Below are positions 35,650-44,632 of a DNA stretch of 64,000 bases, in pieces. The position numbers and the translations under genes are program-made. The notes below the pieces were generated by a model. It was given only the letters and a program-made list of their open reading frames with translations, was not told the DNA's origin and made no database searches. Source of the DNA: JACRCG01 sp964524835 (lineage in GTDB: Bacteria > Desulfobacterota > Desulfuromonadia > Geobacterales > Pseudopelobacteraceae). The DNA lies in contig CAZGEG010000006.1 in assembly GCA_964524835.1 (NCBI GenBank), positions 120,473-184,472 on the forward strand, read 5' to 3'. Every line of letters begins with the position of its first letter. Within the stretch, counting starts at the first letter, position 1.

Positions 35650-37017
35650 ATGGAACAGAACAGGAGAATAGTTTTACTGGTTATCGGTGACACTATAGCT
35701 GCCATTCTGGCTATTTTGGCGGCGATTCCAATCCGGCTCAGAAAGATTCCGACCGTGGAAGATGTCGTTGACCTCGGAACCGCAAGGATCCTGGCGTTTG
35801 TGGCGATTGTCGTGTTTTTGTCTTTTCTGGTCGAGATCTACAAAAACCATCATGAACTGGTTGCCGGGGATATCGCTGTCAAGATCGGGGCGTCCCTTGG
35901 GGTATCATGCTTTGTCTTCTCATTTTTGACCTATTCAAATGATTCCGAAATATACGGCAGCGATTTTTTGGTGTGCACAATCATTATTTTTGGAGTTCTC
36001 CAGTTTTTATGTCACGCGACCTACCGCCTGTATGTGAGATTCAAGGGTTTTGCCCGACGTATCGTGATCCTGGGGGTCGGGTCTACGGCGGGAAATATGG
36101 GAGCGCTTATCCCGGATTCAGACGAAAACTATCTGCTCTCTGGTTATGTCAGATGCTCTGACGAATTATCCGTGGTGCCGCCGGAATGTATACTCGAGAA
36201 CAGCGGCGGGATCTACAAAACGGTCAAGCGCGAGAAAGCGGACAAAATAGTGGTTTCGCTGTCGGAACGGCGCGGCATATTTCCGCTGAGCGAAGTCATG
36301 GCCTGTAAGTTGGATGGAATTGAAGTGGTGGACGCACCTTCTTTCTATGAGCACGTTACCGGCAAGCTGTTTCTGGAAGGCATCAATCCCAGCTGGATTA
36401 TCTTTTCCAACGGATTCAATGTCAATCGGTTGCGCAAGGTCCTTAAAAGGGGGGTTGATCTGCTCTGTGCAACTGTCGGCATCACCCTGACCATTCCTTT
36501 GTTGCCACTTATCGCACTGGCAATAAAGCTCGACTCTCCAGGGCCTGTTTTCTACCGGCAGGAACGAGTCGGAGAGAGGGAAAAGAACTTCTTCCTCTAC
36601 AAATTTCGAACCATGTGCGTGGATGCCGAAAGTGGAACCGGTGCGGTGTGGGCCCAGAAAAATGATGCGCGGATTACCAGGCTGGGCGCTTTCTTCCGTA
36701 AAACACGCATCGACGAGCTGCCGCAGTTTTTCAATATTCTCTGCGGAGAGATGAGCATGGTCGGTCCGCGGCCGGAACGGCCGGAATTTGTCAACAAGCT
36801 GAAGGAGATCATCCCTTTTTACTCGGAACGACACTTTGTCAAGCCGGGGGTAACCGGCTGGGCCCAAGTCCGCTATCCCTATGGCGCCTCAGTAGAGGAT
36901 GCCATGGAAAAGCTTCGGTTTGATCTTTATTACATCAAGAACCTTTCCCTGACATTTGACTTCATGATCATCCTGGAAACGATACAGGTGGTCCTTTTCA
37001 GGAAAGGAGCACGATAA
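35650..37017 (+). CDS. Initiating undecaprenyl-phosphate sugar phosphotransferase (EpsB type)
   Basis: 455 residues. Four or five N-terminal membrane helices, a central nucleotide-binding-like domain (RIVILGVGSTAGNMG), another helix (LLCATVGITLTIPLLP) and the bacterial sugar transferase domain: DSPGPVFYRQERVG, FRKTRIDELPQFFN, MSMVGPRPERPEF, PGVTGWAQVRY. It transfers a sugar-1-phosphate from a UDP-sugar to undecaprenyl phosphate to start each repeat unit. The architecture matches the exosortase-associated sugar transferase family. It may use the UDP-HexNAc or UDP-HexNAcA made by the enzymes at 17626-19984 (inference). Confidence 0.92.
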   Translation: MEQNRRIVLLVIGDTIAAILAILAAIPIRLRKIPTVEDVVDLGTARILAFVAIVVFLSFLVEIYKNHHELVAGDIAVKIGASLGVSCFVFSFLTYSNDSEIYGSDFLVCTIIIFGVLQFLCHATYRLYVRFKGFARRIVILGVGSTAGNMGALIPDSDENYLLSGYVRCSDELSVVPPECILENSGGIYKTVKREKADKIVVSLSERRGIFPLSEVMACKLDGIEVVDAPSFYEHVTGKLFLEGINPSWIIFSNGFNVNRLRKVLKRGVDLLCATVGITLTIPLLPLIALAIKLDSPGPVFYRQERVGEREKNFFLYKFRTMCVDAESGTGAVWAQKNDARITRLGAFFRKTRIDELPQFFNILCGEMSMVGPRPERPEFVNKLKEIIPFYSERHFVKPGVTGWAQVRYPYGASVEDAMEKLRFDLYYIKNLSLTFDFMIILETIQVVLFRKGAR

Positions 37018-37077
37018 CCGCTTATTCATGGGTGCCAGGCAGTACTGACATCAAACACAACAGCAAAGGAGATCACG

Positions 37078-37881
37078 ATGAAAAAATGGCTGCTGATAGT
37101 ATGCTTAGGCGTAATGGCGTTCCCCGCACTGTCTCAGGCTCGTGATTACGTCATCGGAGAAGGAGACGTCCTTGATATTTTCGTCTGGGGCGTCAAGGAG
37201 CTGAATGTTTCTGTCAAGGTTCGACCGGACGGCAAGATCACCATTCCGGGGGTGGGGGATGTAAAAGCATCCGGCTTTACGCCGCCGGGTCTTCAAAAGT
37301 CGCTCGGCGAGAAGCTCAGGGAGTTGGTGAAAAACCCTAATGTTACCATTGCCGTCAGGGAGATTACCAACAGCAAGGTCTACATCTTCGGCGGCGGCGT
37401 CAAATCGGCGGCGTACGACCTCAATCGCAGCACAACACTTCTGCAGCTGCTGTGCAACATAGGCGATGTCAGGAACGCCGACCTCAGAAGAGCGTACGTC
37501 CTGAGAAACGGCAAAATGATCAAAGGGGGCTTTCACAAGCTCTTTATTGGCGGAGATACCAGCGAGGATATGGCCATTGAATCGAATGACTCCATTTATA
37601 TTCCGGCCCTTGCCGACAAAAGCATCTATGTCCTCGGAGCCGTGAACAACCCTAAATTTATTGAATACCGGGATGGAATAACCGTCATGCAAGCGGTTCT
37701 TGAAGCCGGCGGATTCAGTAAATTCGCCAAACAGAATGATACGACCATTCTTCGCAAGGAAGGCGAGAAAGAGGTAATTATACAGGTCAAGGCAAAGGAT
37801 ATTTTGAATGATGGCGATTTGAGCCAGAACCTCAAATTAAAGCCGAACGATTACGTCATCGTCAAAGAAGGAATGTTTTGA
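37078..37881 (+). CDS. Polysaccharide export protein (Wza-like, exosortase-associated)
   Basis: 267 residues. Signal peptide MKKWLLIVCLGVMAFPALSQA. Poly_export domain with YVIGEGDVLDIFVWG and VRPDGKITIPGVGDV, then two SLBB-like segments (VYIFGGGVKSAAYDL, IYVLGAVNNPKFIEY). It lacks a lipobox cysteine and is shorter than E. coli Wza, as usual for the exosortase-associated family. It probably forms the periplasmic or outer-membrane exit path with the chain-length protein encoded next. Ribosome binding site AAAGGAGA. Confidence 0.9.
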   Translation: MKKWLLIVCLGVMAFPALSQARDYVIGEGDVLDIFVWGVKELNVSVKVRPDGKITIPGVGDVKASGFTPPGLQKSLGEKLRELVKNPNVTIAVREITNSKVYIFGGGVKSAAYDLNRSTTLLQLLCNIGDVRNADLRRAYVLRNGKMIKGGFHKLFIGGDTSEDMAIESNDSIYIPALADKSIYVLGAVNNPKFIEYRDGITVMQAVLEAGGFSKFAKQNDTTILRKEGEKEVIIQVKAKDILNDGDLSQNLKLKPNDYVIVKEGMF

Positions 37882-37937
37882 AAGAGCGGTCTGCATCCTT
37901 GACCTTACGGTAAAAAATATGAATCGCGGGGTGACAC

Positions 37938-39443
37938 ATGAAGAATAATACAGCGGATTTTGACTACAAGAAATACCTGCAGCTTATTATCAAGAAGAGA
38001 TACCTGTTCGTGTCAATGGCTCTGGCCATTATGGCCGGAGTGGCCGTCACAAGCTACATACTTCCAGAACGGTATGAGGCGAGATGCACTGTCTTCATCG
38101 AAAAAAGCGTCGTCAGCGAGCTGGTCAAGGGAATAGCAATAACCCCCTCCTTTGAAGATAAGCTCAGGGTACTGGCTTATACACTGAAAAGCCGAATATT
38201 ACTAATCAAGGTGTTTAATGATCTCGGCCTGGATTACGACAATCTGACTCACGCCCTGCAGGAAAAAATGGTCCGGGATTTTCAGAGCAGAACGGACATT
38301 AAGCTGAAAGACCGGGAAGGGTTGTTTATCGTCTCATTCGCTGACAAGGATCCACGCTTTGCGCGTGACTTCACAAACGCACTGGTTCGACGCTATGTAG
38401 AGGAAAACATCTCGTCCAAGCGGGTGGAATCGTACGATGCCACAAAGTTTTTAGGTGAACAGATCACAACCATCAAGACCAAACTCGATGAGATTGAAGC
38501 CAAAGCAAACAGCTTCAAGAGGGAGAATGGAGCTTTGCTTAGCCAGAATCCCGGGACGATAATTGCCGAGATCGGTGATGCACAGCAGAAGATTGATGAA
38601 ATTGAAATTAAACGTCGCCACCTTGAAAGCATGCAGGCTCTTGCCAGGAAATACGATCCGCTGAAAGCACGGCTGGCTGGGCTGCAAAACAAACAGCAGG
38701 AACTTGGCCTTGTCTACACGGATAGTCATCCCGAGGTACTTGAGACAAAGAGCGAAATTGCGGCCATCAAAGAGCAGCTGGAATCGGTCTCAGCGAAAGC
38801 CGATCCTGGTTCAGCCCCATCGCTGGAAGTGGAAAAGATTACGATGGAGCTGAATTCTTTGCGGGACATTGAAAGAAATCAGAAGCGCATTATCGCTTCA
38901 AAGCGCTCACTGCTCAGAAGCATACCCGCAACCAGGACTGCATTTGACGAGCTGGAACAGGAAAAATACAGCCAGAAAAATATGTATGACCAACTTCAGG
39001 CCAGATACAGGCAGTCGGAAGTATCCAGACAGATGGAGATACAGGACAAAGCGACTACCTTCCGGATCGTAGATCCTGCGATTCTTCCGACCAGGCCATT
39101 CAGCCCCCAACGGGTAAAAATGATCCTGTTCGGCATCATAGGAGGACTGGCGGCAAGCTTCGGTGTCCTGGTGCTGCGTGATCACCTGGACAAGTCCGTG
39201 CGGAATCTTGAGTCTCTCAAGTCTCTGGGGGTTCAAATCCTTGCCGTCGTGCCTACTATTGAGAACCCGATTGAATTGCAGGCTGCCCGCAGAAGGGACT
39301 ACTGGTTTTTCGGCATTGCCGCAGCCTGCTTCCTGCTGATTCTGGCGACAGTTCCTGTTGAATTGATGCGGTATTTATCCATCGACATTTTCAGCTCGGC
39401 AAGCATCAAGACGGAACTCAAGAATTATCTGTCCCTCAAATAG
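37938..39443 (+). CDS. Polysaccharide chain-length determinant (Wzz-like)
   Basis: 501 residues with two membrane helices (about 21-42 and 450-470) around a large periplasmic coiled-coil part (about 160-380; KTKLDEIEAKANSFKRENG, PSLEVEKITMELNSLRDI), and the proline-rich Wzz motif (ILPTRPFSPQRVKMILFG) before the C-terminal helix region. No kinase domain is fused; the kinase is the next gene. It sets chain length and links export to synthesis. Family members of this length are typical of exosortase loci. Confidence 0.9.
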   Translation: MKNNTADFDYKKYLQLIIKKRYLFVSMALAIMAGVAVTSYILPERYEARCTVFIEKSVVSELVKGIAITPSFEDKLRVLAYTLKSRILLIKVFNDLGLDYDNLTHALQEKMVRDFQSRTDIKLKDREGLFIVSFADKDPRFARDFTNALVRRYVEENISSKRVESYDATKFLGEQITTIKTKLDEIEAKANSFKRENGALLSQNPGTIIAEIGDAQQKIDEIEIKRRHLESMQALARKYDPLKARLAGLQNKQQELGLVYTDSHPEVLETKSEIAAIKEQLESVSAKADPGSAPSLEVEKITMELNSLRDIERNQKRIIASKRSLLRSIPATRTAFDELEQEKYSQKNMYDQLQARYRQSEVSRQMEIQDKATTFRIVDPAILPTRPFSPQRVKMILFGIIGGLAASFGVLVLRDHLDKSVRNLESLKSLGVQILAVVPTIENPIELQAARRRDYWFFGIAAACFLLILATVPVELMRYLSIDIFSSASIKTELKNYLSLK

Positions 39444-39481
39444 GCGGATGATGTCCCTATTACGGAATGAAAGGAACTCTT

Positions 39482-40327
39482 ATGAGCAGAATTGAGGAAG
39501 CCCTGGAGAAAGCAGCAAAATTACGGGTCGATATGGCCCCGGCAGAGTTCATCAAAAAAGAGTCTCCCAAGGTCCATATCCCGCCTCCAGTTTCAATGGA
39601 GGGGATCAGCTTGGCAAACCAGCTGCTAGTCACCGTGAACGACCCGAATACCCAGGCTGCTGAAGAGTACCGCAAGCTGAAATCGGTCATTGTCAAACTG
39701 ACCAAAGAGGGGTCTTTCCTGAACATGCTGATGGTGACCAGTTCAATTGGTGGCGAAGGTAAAAGTCTGACCTCTCTCAATCTCGCCTTGAGTATGGCCC
39801 AGGAATTCGATCACACCGTACTGCTGGTGGACGCCGACATCAGAAAACCGACGATTCACAGCTACCTGGGGATAGAAAACTCGGTGGGACTTACGGATTG
39901 CCTACTGGATGGAGTAGAGGCCAAGGAGGCACTCATTCGTACCGGTATCGGGAAGCTGTCCTTTCTGCCGGCCGGAAGGAGTGTGCCGAATCCTGCGGAA
40001 GTTTTCACCTCGCAGCGGATGCGGGACTTCTTTCTAGAAATGAAAAACCGCTACCACGACCGCTATATTATCATCGACACCCCGCCCGTTCTGCCATTTG
40101 CCGAAACACGCTCATTGAGCGCGATCGTTGACGGTGTCGTAATGGTAGCAAAAGAGGGGCTTGTTACGCTGCACAACATCGAGGAAGCGATGGAACACAT
40201 CAAAGGGGCCGCAATGCTGGGCATCGTCTACAATGAAGCTGCGACCGAATTTCACCGTGACAGCTACCGGTACTGCCGGGAAGGGTATGCCAGACTGAGT
40301 CCCTCCGCCACAACTCGCTGTAGCTGA
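39482..40327 (+). CDS. Exosortase-associated tyrosine autokinase (Wzc/CpsD-like)
   Basis: 281 residues, a cytoplasmic BY-kinase. Walker A SSIGGEGKSLTSLNLALS, Walker A' VLLVDADIRKPT, Walker B IIIDTPPVLPFA. A short C-terminal tail carries three tyrosines (DSYRYCREGYA), fewer than the usual Wzc cluster. It would cycle phosphorylation to control polymer length and export with the preceding Wzz-like membrane protein. ATG 39482 follows AAAGGAA; the ATG at 39467 has no site. Confidence 0.9.
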   Translation: MSRIEEALEKAAKLRVDMAPAEFIKKESPKVHIPPPVSMEGISLANQLLVTVNDPNTQAAEEYRKLKSVIVKLTKEGSFLNMLMVTSSIGGEGKSLTSLNLALSMAQEFDHTVLLVDADIRKPTIHSYLGIENSVGLTDCLLDGVEAKEALIRTGIGKLSFLPAGRSVPNPAEVFTSQRMRDFFLEMKNRYHDRYIIIDTPPVLPFAETRSLSAIVDGVVMVAKEGLVTLHNIEEAMEHIKGAAMLGIVYNEAATEFHRDSYRYCREGYARLSPSATTRCS

Positions 40328-40377
40328 TGGAGGCCCCGGGATGCCCAAGGATGTCACAAGGAAGAAGGGGATATTTC

Positions 40378-41547
40378 ATGTATGAGTCATTTTTCAACCT
40401 GACGCAGAAGCCATTTGATCTTCTGCCGGATCCGGACTTCCTGTTTTTAAGCAGTTCACACAAAAAAGTGCTTTCCTATCTGGACTACGGCATCCGGGAA
40501 AGGGTCGGTTTTATTCTCCTTACCGGTGAAGTCGGTTCAGGCAAAACGACCATCATCCGGAACCTAATTAAAAAGAACCTCACCGATGTCGTTCTCTCCA
40601 AGATTTTTAATACGCGAGTCGATTCGGAGCAGCTGATCGCGATGATCAATGACGATTTTGGCCTGCCTGTCCTGAACAAGGACAAGATCACCCTGCTGAG
40701 GGACTTGAACGCATTTCTGATTGATCAGTTCGTGAAGGGAAACAAGCCGGTTCTCATAATTGATGAGGCTCAGAACCTTGACCATGAACTGCTTGAGGAG
40801 ATCAGGATGCTTTCCAACCTGGAAACCGACAATGCGAAGCTCCTTCAGATCATCCTTGTCGGACAGCCTGAATTACGAAGAACATTGGCATCGGCGACAC
40901 TGATTCAGCTGCGCCAGCGAATCAGCATCAACTGCCATATCCAACCGCTAAGCCGGTCCGAAATCGAACTGTATATCCTGCATCGGCTGGAAAAGGCCGG
41001 TGATCGGGAAGCAGCGAGTTTTTCCAGGGAAACCATCGACATAATTTTCACGTACAGCAGAGGAATCCCGAGACTGATCAACATTATCTGCGATTTCATC
41101 ATGCTGGCGGCGTTCGCCGAGGAGACCCGGGCCATCGATGCCGCTATGGTACAGGATATCATTGGAGACCTGGACTTCGAGTGTCATTACTGGGGGAGTG
41201 ATTCGTCAGATGGACACGTCACAAGAGAAAATTACATCAAGGGGACAACTCCTGCCGTACGCTCCGAACCGGTGATTTCTGAACTTATCAAGGGAATAAA
41301 CGATCGGCTCGAGAATCTGGGGAGAGAAACCGAATTGACCAATCAGAAGATGTTCCAGGAGATGACTGCCAAAATAGCCGACCTGGAAAAGTCGATGAAA
41401 TCAAATCAGGAGAGGACAGGTACGCTGATACAAAAAATATTCAAAAACAGCTCCATCACGGAAAACGAAAAGCCCATCGACTATTCCAGCGGAGAAAACA
41501 CGCCATCCATTATGGGAAATATGTTCGGTCGCATGTTCAAATTTTGA
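40378..41547 (+). CDS. Exosortase-associated AAA ATPase (ExeA/GspA-like)
   Basis: 389 residues. It opens MYESFFNLTQKPFDLLPDPD, as ExeA-type ATPases do. Walker A GEVGSGKTT, Walker B VLIIDEAQNL, then sensor region LRQRISINCHI and the AAA lid. The C-terminal 90 residues look coiled and polar (LENLGRETELTNQKMFQEM). The family is found next to chain-length and kinase genes in exosortase loci; its function is unknown, perhaps assembly of the export complex. ATG 40378 has GAAGAAGGGG upstream; the longer frame start at 40327 overlaps the kinase stop but has no site. Confidence 0.88.
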   Translation: MYESFFNLTQKPFDLLPDPDFLFLSSSHKKVLSYLDYGIRERVGFILLTGEVGSGKTTIIRNLIKKNLTDVVLSKIFNTRVDSEQLIAMINDDFGLPVLNKDKITLLRDLNAFLIDQFVKGNKPVLIIDEAQNLDHELLEEIRMLSNLETDNAKLLQIILVGQPELRRTLASATLIQLRQRISINCHIQPLSRSEIELYILHRLEKAGDREAASFSRETIDIIFTYSRGIPRLINIICDFIMLAAFAEETRAIDAAMVQDIIGDLDFECHYWGSDSSDGHVTRENYIKGTTPAVRSEPVISELIKGINDRLENLGRETELTNQKMFQEMTAKIADLEKSMKSNQERTGTLIQKIFKNSSITENEKPIDYSSGENTPSIMGNMFGRMFKF

Positions 41548-41567
41548 TTCTCACGGTGAGGGATTCC

Positions 41568-42794
41568 ATGTCGAAGCTACTAAGGGAAGCGGTTTTTTTC
41601 AGTATTCTTTCGCTGGCAGCTGTCGCCCAGGGAGCCGAATTTGAGGTGCACCCCTCATTAGCAGTCAGCGAGGAATTCACCGATAATGTTTTCGAGACAA
41701 AAACCGACCGCATCTCGGATTACATCACCCGGATGCTCCCGGGGGTAGCCTTGAGTTACCGGGCGCCGTCACTGACGGGAAATATTGACTATGTATTCGA
41801 CTACCGTCACTACGCCAGGGGAAACCGTAGTGACGAGACGACACATACAGTCAGTGCGAAAGGGCATCTGACCGCTGTTGAAAATTTTATGTTTCTCGAC
41901 GTGAGCGATGAATATCAGCGGGTTTCCCTTGATGTGACCAGGGATGTGACCAAGGAAAGTCTTTTCCTCAATCAGTCAGACCGCAATGTAGCCACAGTCT
42001 CGCCGTACCTGACATTCCGTCCCGTTGAAAGAGTCATGGTTAAAACCGGGTACCGGTTCGTAGACACCCGCTATTTCGACTCACCCGGCATCGACAAGAC
42101 CGACCACGTCGCCACTTTGGACATGGCCTACGAATTATCAAAACGCTTCAGCCTGACCGCCGGCTACACCTTCATCAGAGAGACTGCTGATATCGATAAT
42201 TTCAACCAGCACCAGGCGCTCGGAGGTCTTCGCTACGAGTATGCGGACAAGTCGTTTGTTTTTGCCCAGGGAGGTTATTCCTGGACCGGATATGACAGTG
42301 GCCAGCGGCTCAACAGTATTGTCTGGAATGCGGGGATCACTCACGCATTCGATACGGTCACCGGCACGGTGACTACCGGCGTGAGGTACGATGAAGACCC
42401 GTTGCGCAACATCATGAAGGAAAGCTTTGCCGGCGGCACCATTGAGAAACGTTTTATCAGAGGTTCAATTAATTTTTCTTCCCAGTATTCCGAGTTCGTC
42501 CTGACCAAAACCGACACTTTGCAGACAAGAAAATATGCTGCAACTGCCGGCTGTCAGTACGAGTTCACCGCAGACCTGAGCGGCCGCCTTGCATTTACGG
42601 CGGAAAAATACGAGCAGCCGCTGGTAAGCAGCCACACGAGGCGCTATCAGGTCGATTCCGGACTCAGCTACCTTCTTGCCAGGCAATTGACCGCCTCGCT
42701 CTCATACATATACGTTGACTACTACTCGCCTGGCATTGCAGCTGACAACAAACATGTCAACCGCGCGATGGTCGAGATCAAGAAAGTATTCTGA
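41568..42794 (+). CDS. Outer-membrane beta-barrel protein, exosortase-associated
   Basis: 408 residues. Signal peptide ends AAVAQG-AEFEV. The rest alternates hydrophobic and polar residues as in a beta-barrel, with many strands ending in aromatic residues, and closes with an outer-membrane-type end (NRAMVEIKKVF, C-terminal Phe). It matches the exosortase-locus family of conserved outer-membrane proteins, which may be the exit pore or a secretin-like partner for the polysaccharide. ATG 41568 follows GTGAGGG; it lies 20 bp after the ATPase gene. Confidence 0.82.
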   Translation: MSKLLREAVFFSILSLAAVAQGAEFEVHPSLAVSEEFTDNVFETKTDRISDYITRMLPGVALSYRAPSLTGNIDYVFDYRHYARGNRSDETTHTVSAKGHLTAVENFMFLDVSDEYQRVSLDVTRDVTKESLFLNQSDRNVATVSPYLTFRPVERVMVKTGYRFVDTRYFDSPGIDKTDHVATLDMAYELSKRFSLTAGYTFIRETADIDNFNQHQALGGLRYEYADKSFVFAQGGYSWTGYDSGQRLNSIVWNAGITHAFDTVTGTVTTGVRYDEDPLRNIMKESFAGGTIEKRFIRGSINFSSQYSEFVLTKTDTLQTRKYAATAGCQYEFTADLSGRLAFTAEKYEQPLVSSHTRRYQVDSGLSYLLARQLTASLSYIYVDYYSPGIAADNKHVNRAMVEIKKVF

Positions 42795-42803
42795 GGAGAG
42801 CAG

Positions 42804-43643
42804 ATGATAAACGCTCTGACCATCGATGTTGAGGACTATTTCCAGGTGACCGCCTTTGAACGGCACGTCAAACCTGGCGAGTGGGACACATATCCACTCC
42901 GGGTTGAGGGCAATACTCTGCGCATCCTTGACATGCTGGACGAATTCGCCTTGCGGGCGACGTTCTTCGTACTGGGATGGGTTGCCGAACGATGTCCCGC
43001 CCTGGTGAAAGAGATTCGGCGACGGGGGCATGAAATCGCCTGCCACGGTTACGGGCACCAACTCATATATCGTCTTTCCCCGCAAGAGTTCCGGGAAGAT
43101 ATCAGCAGAGCAAAGAACATACTTGAAGACCTCTGCGGAGACCGGGTGCATGGGTACCGCGCGCCGAGTTATTCGATCACTTCAAAGTCGCTCTGGGCTC
43201 TCGATATTCTTCTGGAGGAGGGTTTCTCCTACGATTCCAGCATTTTCCCGATCACCCACGATATATACGGCATCCCGGGCGGAAAGCGATTTCCTCATGA
43301 AATATCAACGCATACCGGCAAAATCCTGGAATTTCCGATATCAACATTTCCATTGAATGTCGGCGGCTGGCGCTATCAATTGCCAATAGCCGGAGGCGGG
43401 TACCTGAGACTCTTTCCCGCAGCATTGGTTGGACGGGCAATTCATGCAATCAATACCAGGGAAAAGCAACCCGCAGTTGTTTATTTTCACCCGTGGGAAA
43501 TAGATCCTCATCAGCCCCGCATCCGTGCGGGATTCAAATCCTGTTTCCGGCATTATCACAATCTGCACCGTATGGAACTGAAAATTAGATATCTCTTGAG
43601 TAACCTTAGCTTTTCTCCTGTGCGGGATATTTTATATTGCTGA
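42804..43643 (+). CDS. Polysaccharide deacetylase (exosortase-associated)
   Basis: 279 residues of the NodB-type carbohydrate esterase 4 fold. TIDVEDYF (catalytic aspartate pair), HEIACHGYGHQ (metal-binding His pair), RAPSYSIT and a C-terminal extension with VVYFHPWEIDP typical of the exosortase-associated group. It would remove N-acetyl groups from amino sugars of the polysaccharide. No signal peptide is visible, as is usual for this group. It is 9 bp from the barrel gene. Confidence 0.9.
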   Translation: MINALTIDVEDYFQVTAFERHVKPGEWDTYPLRVEGNTLRILDMLDEFALRATFFVLGWVAERCPALVKEIRRRGHEIACHGYGHQLIYRLSPQEFREDISRAKNILEDLCGDRVHGYRAPSYSITSKSLWALDILLEEGFSYDSSIFPITHDIYGIPGGKRFPHEISTHTGKILEFPISTFPLNVGGWRYQLPIAGGGYLRLFPAALVGRAIHAINTREKQPAVVYFHPWEIDPHQPRIRAGFKSCFRHYHNLHRMELKIRYLLSNLSFSPVRDILYC

Positions 43644-43738
43644 ATATTCAAAAGGAAACCGACTTACAAAAGCAGGATGTGCTTTTTTTGCATAAACTTG
43701 GCCGCCCCTGATTACTGCCGTAAAATGAGGGTCCTGAT

Positions 43739-44587
43739 ATGGAATTAACTGCGGAAAGCATGGTGAGAAAACCTTCCGTTATCATACAACCCCGGCGGGG
43801 TCTTTTCCAGCTGGAGCTGGGAAGTATCTGGCACTATCGTGAAATGCTTTATTTCCTGGTGTGGCGGGATGTGCTGCTGCGCTTCAAGCAGACTGCCGTG
43901 GGGGTCGCCTGGGTAATACTGCAGCCGCTGATCACCATGATAATTTTTACGATGATTTTCAGCAAGTTAGCCAAATTACCTTCGGACGGGGTACCGTATC
44001 CAGTTTTCGCCTTCGCTGCCCTGCTCCCCTGGACCTTCTTTGCCCAGGCTTTGGCACGGGGTTCCAGCAGCGTTGTCCAAAACTCCAACCTGATCACGAA
44101 AATATATTTCCCGCGTTTGCTGATTCCCATCGCAGCCTCGCTTGCCCCGATAGTCGACCTGGTCTTCTCTTTCCTGTTTTTGCTGGTTCTGATGGGATGG
44201 TACAGGATCACACCAACCTTGGGAATAGTGGCTCTGCCTCTGTTCATAGTCCTTGCGATAGCCACCGCCCTGGCGGTCGGACTCTGGTCTGCTGCAATCA
44301 ACGTGAGATACCGGGATATTGCAAACATAATTCCCTTCCTGTGCCAGGTCTGGATGTATGCATCACCGGTCGCCTACCCCGTAAGCATGGTCCCTGAGAA
44401 GTGGCGGCTGCTCTACAGCCTGAACCCGATGGTGGGGGTGATCGAGGGATTCCGCTGGGCCCTTCTGGGCAGGAAAAGTCCGGACTTTATGCTGATGGCG
44501 GTGAGTGCAGCAGTTGTGCTGGTTTTACTGGTTGGCGGGATTGTGTACTTCAAGAAGATGGAACAAACCTTTGCCGATGTTATATAG
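43739..44587 (+). CDS. Polysaccharide ABC exporter permease (Wzm-like)
   Basis: 282 residues with six membrane helices of the ABC-2 type. Typical segments are FLVWRDVLLRFKQTAVGVAW, LPWTFFAQALARGSSSV and VWMYASPVAYPVSMVPEKW. It forms the channel for undecaprenyl-linked polysaccharide with the ATPase encoded next. Such exporters act on finished chains, unlike the Wzz/Wza route also present in this locus. ATG 43739 follows GAGGG. Confidence 0.92.
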   Translation: MELTAESMVRKPSVIIQPRRGLFQLELGSIWHYREMLYFLVWRDVLLRFKQTAVGVAWVILQPLITMIIFTMIFSKLAKLPSDGVPYPVFAFAALLPWTFFAQALARGSSSVVQNSNLITKIYFPRLLIPIAASLAPIVDLVFSFLFLLVLMGWYRITPTLGIVALPLFIVLAIATALAVGLWSAAINVRYRDIANIIPFLCQVWMYASPVAYPVSMVPEKWRLLYSLNPMVGVIEGFRWALLGRKSPDFMLMAVSAAVVLVLLVGGIVYFKKMEQTFADVI

Positions 44588-44632
44588 ACCGGCCTGCAGA
44601 CGTTTTTAAGCGGTCCAGTACGGGAGAAAGTC

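Noticed and set aside
36166..36867. 233-codon antisense ORF within the sugar transferase gene
   Set aside because: Shadow of a well-supported gene; no motif of its own.
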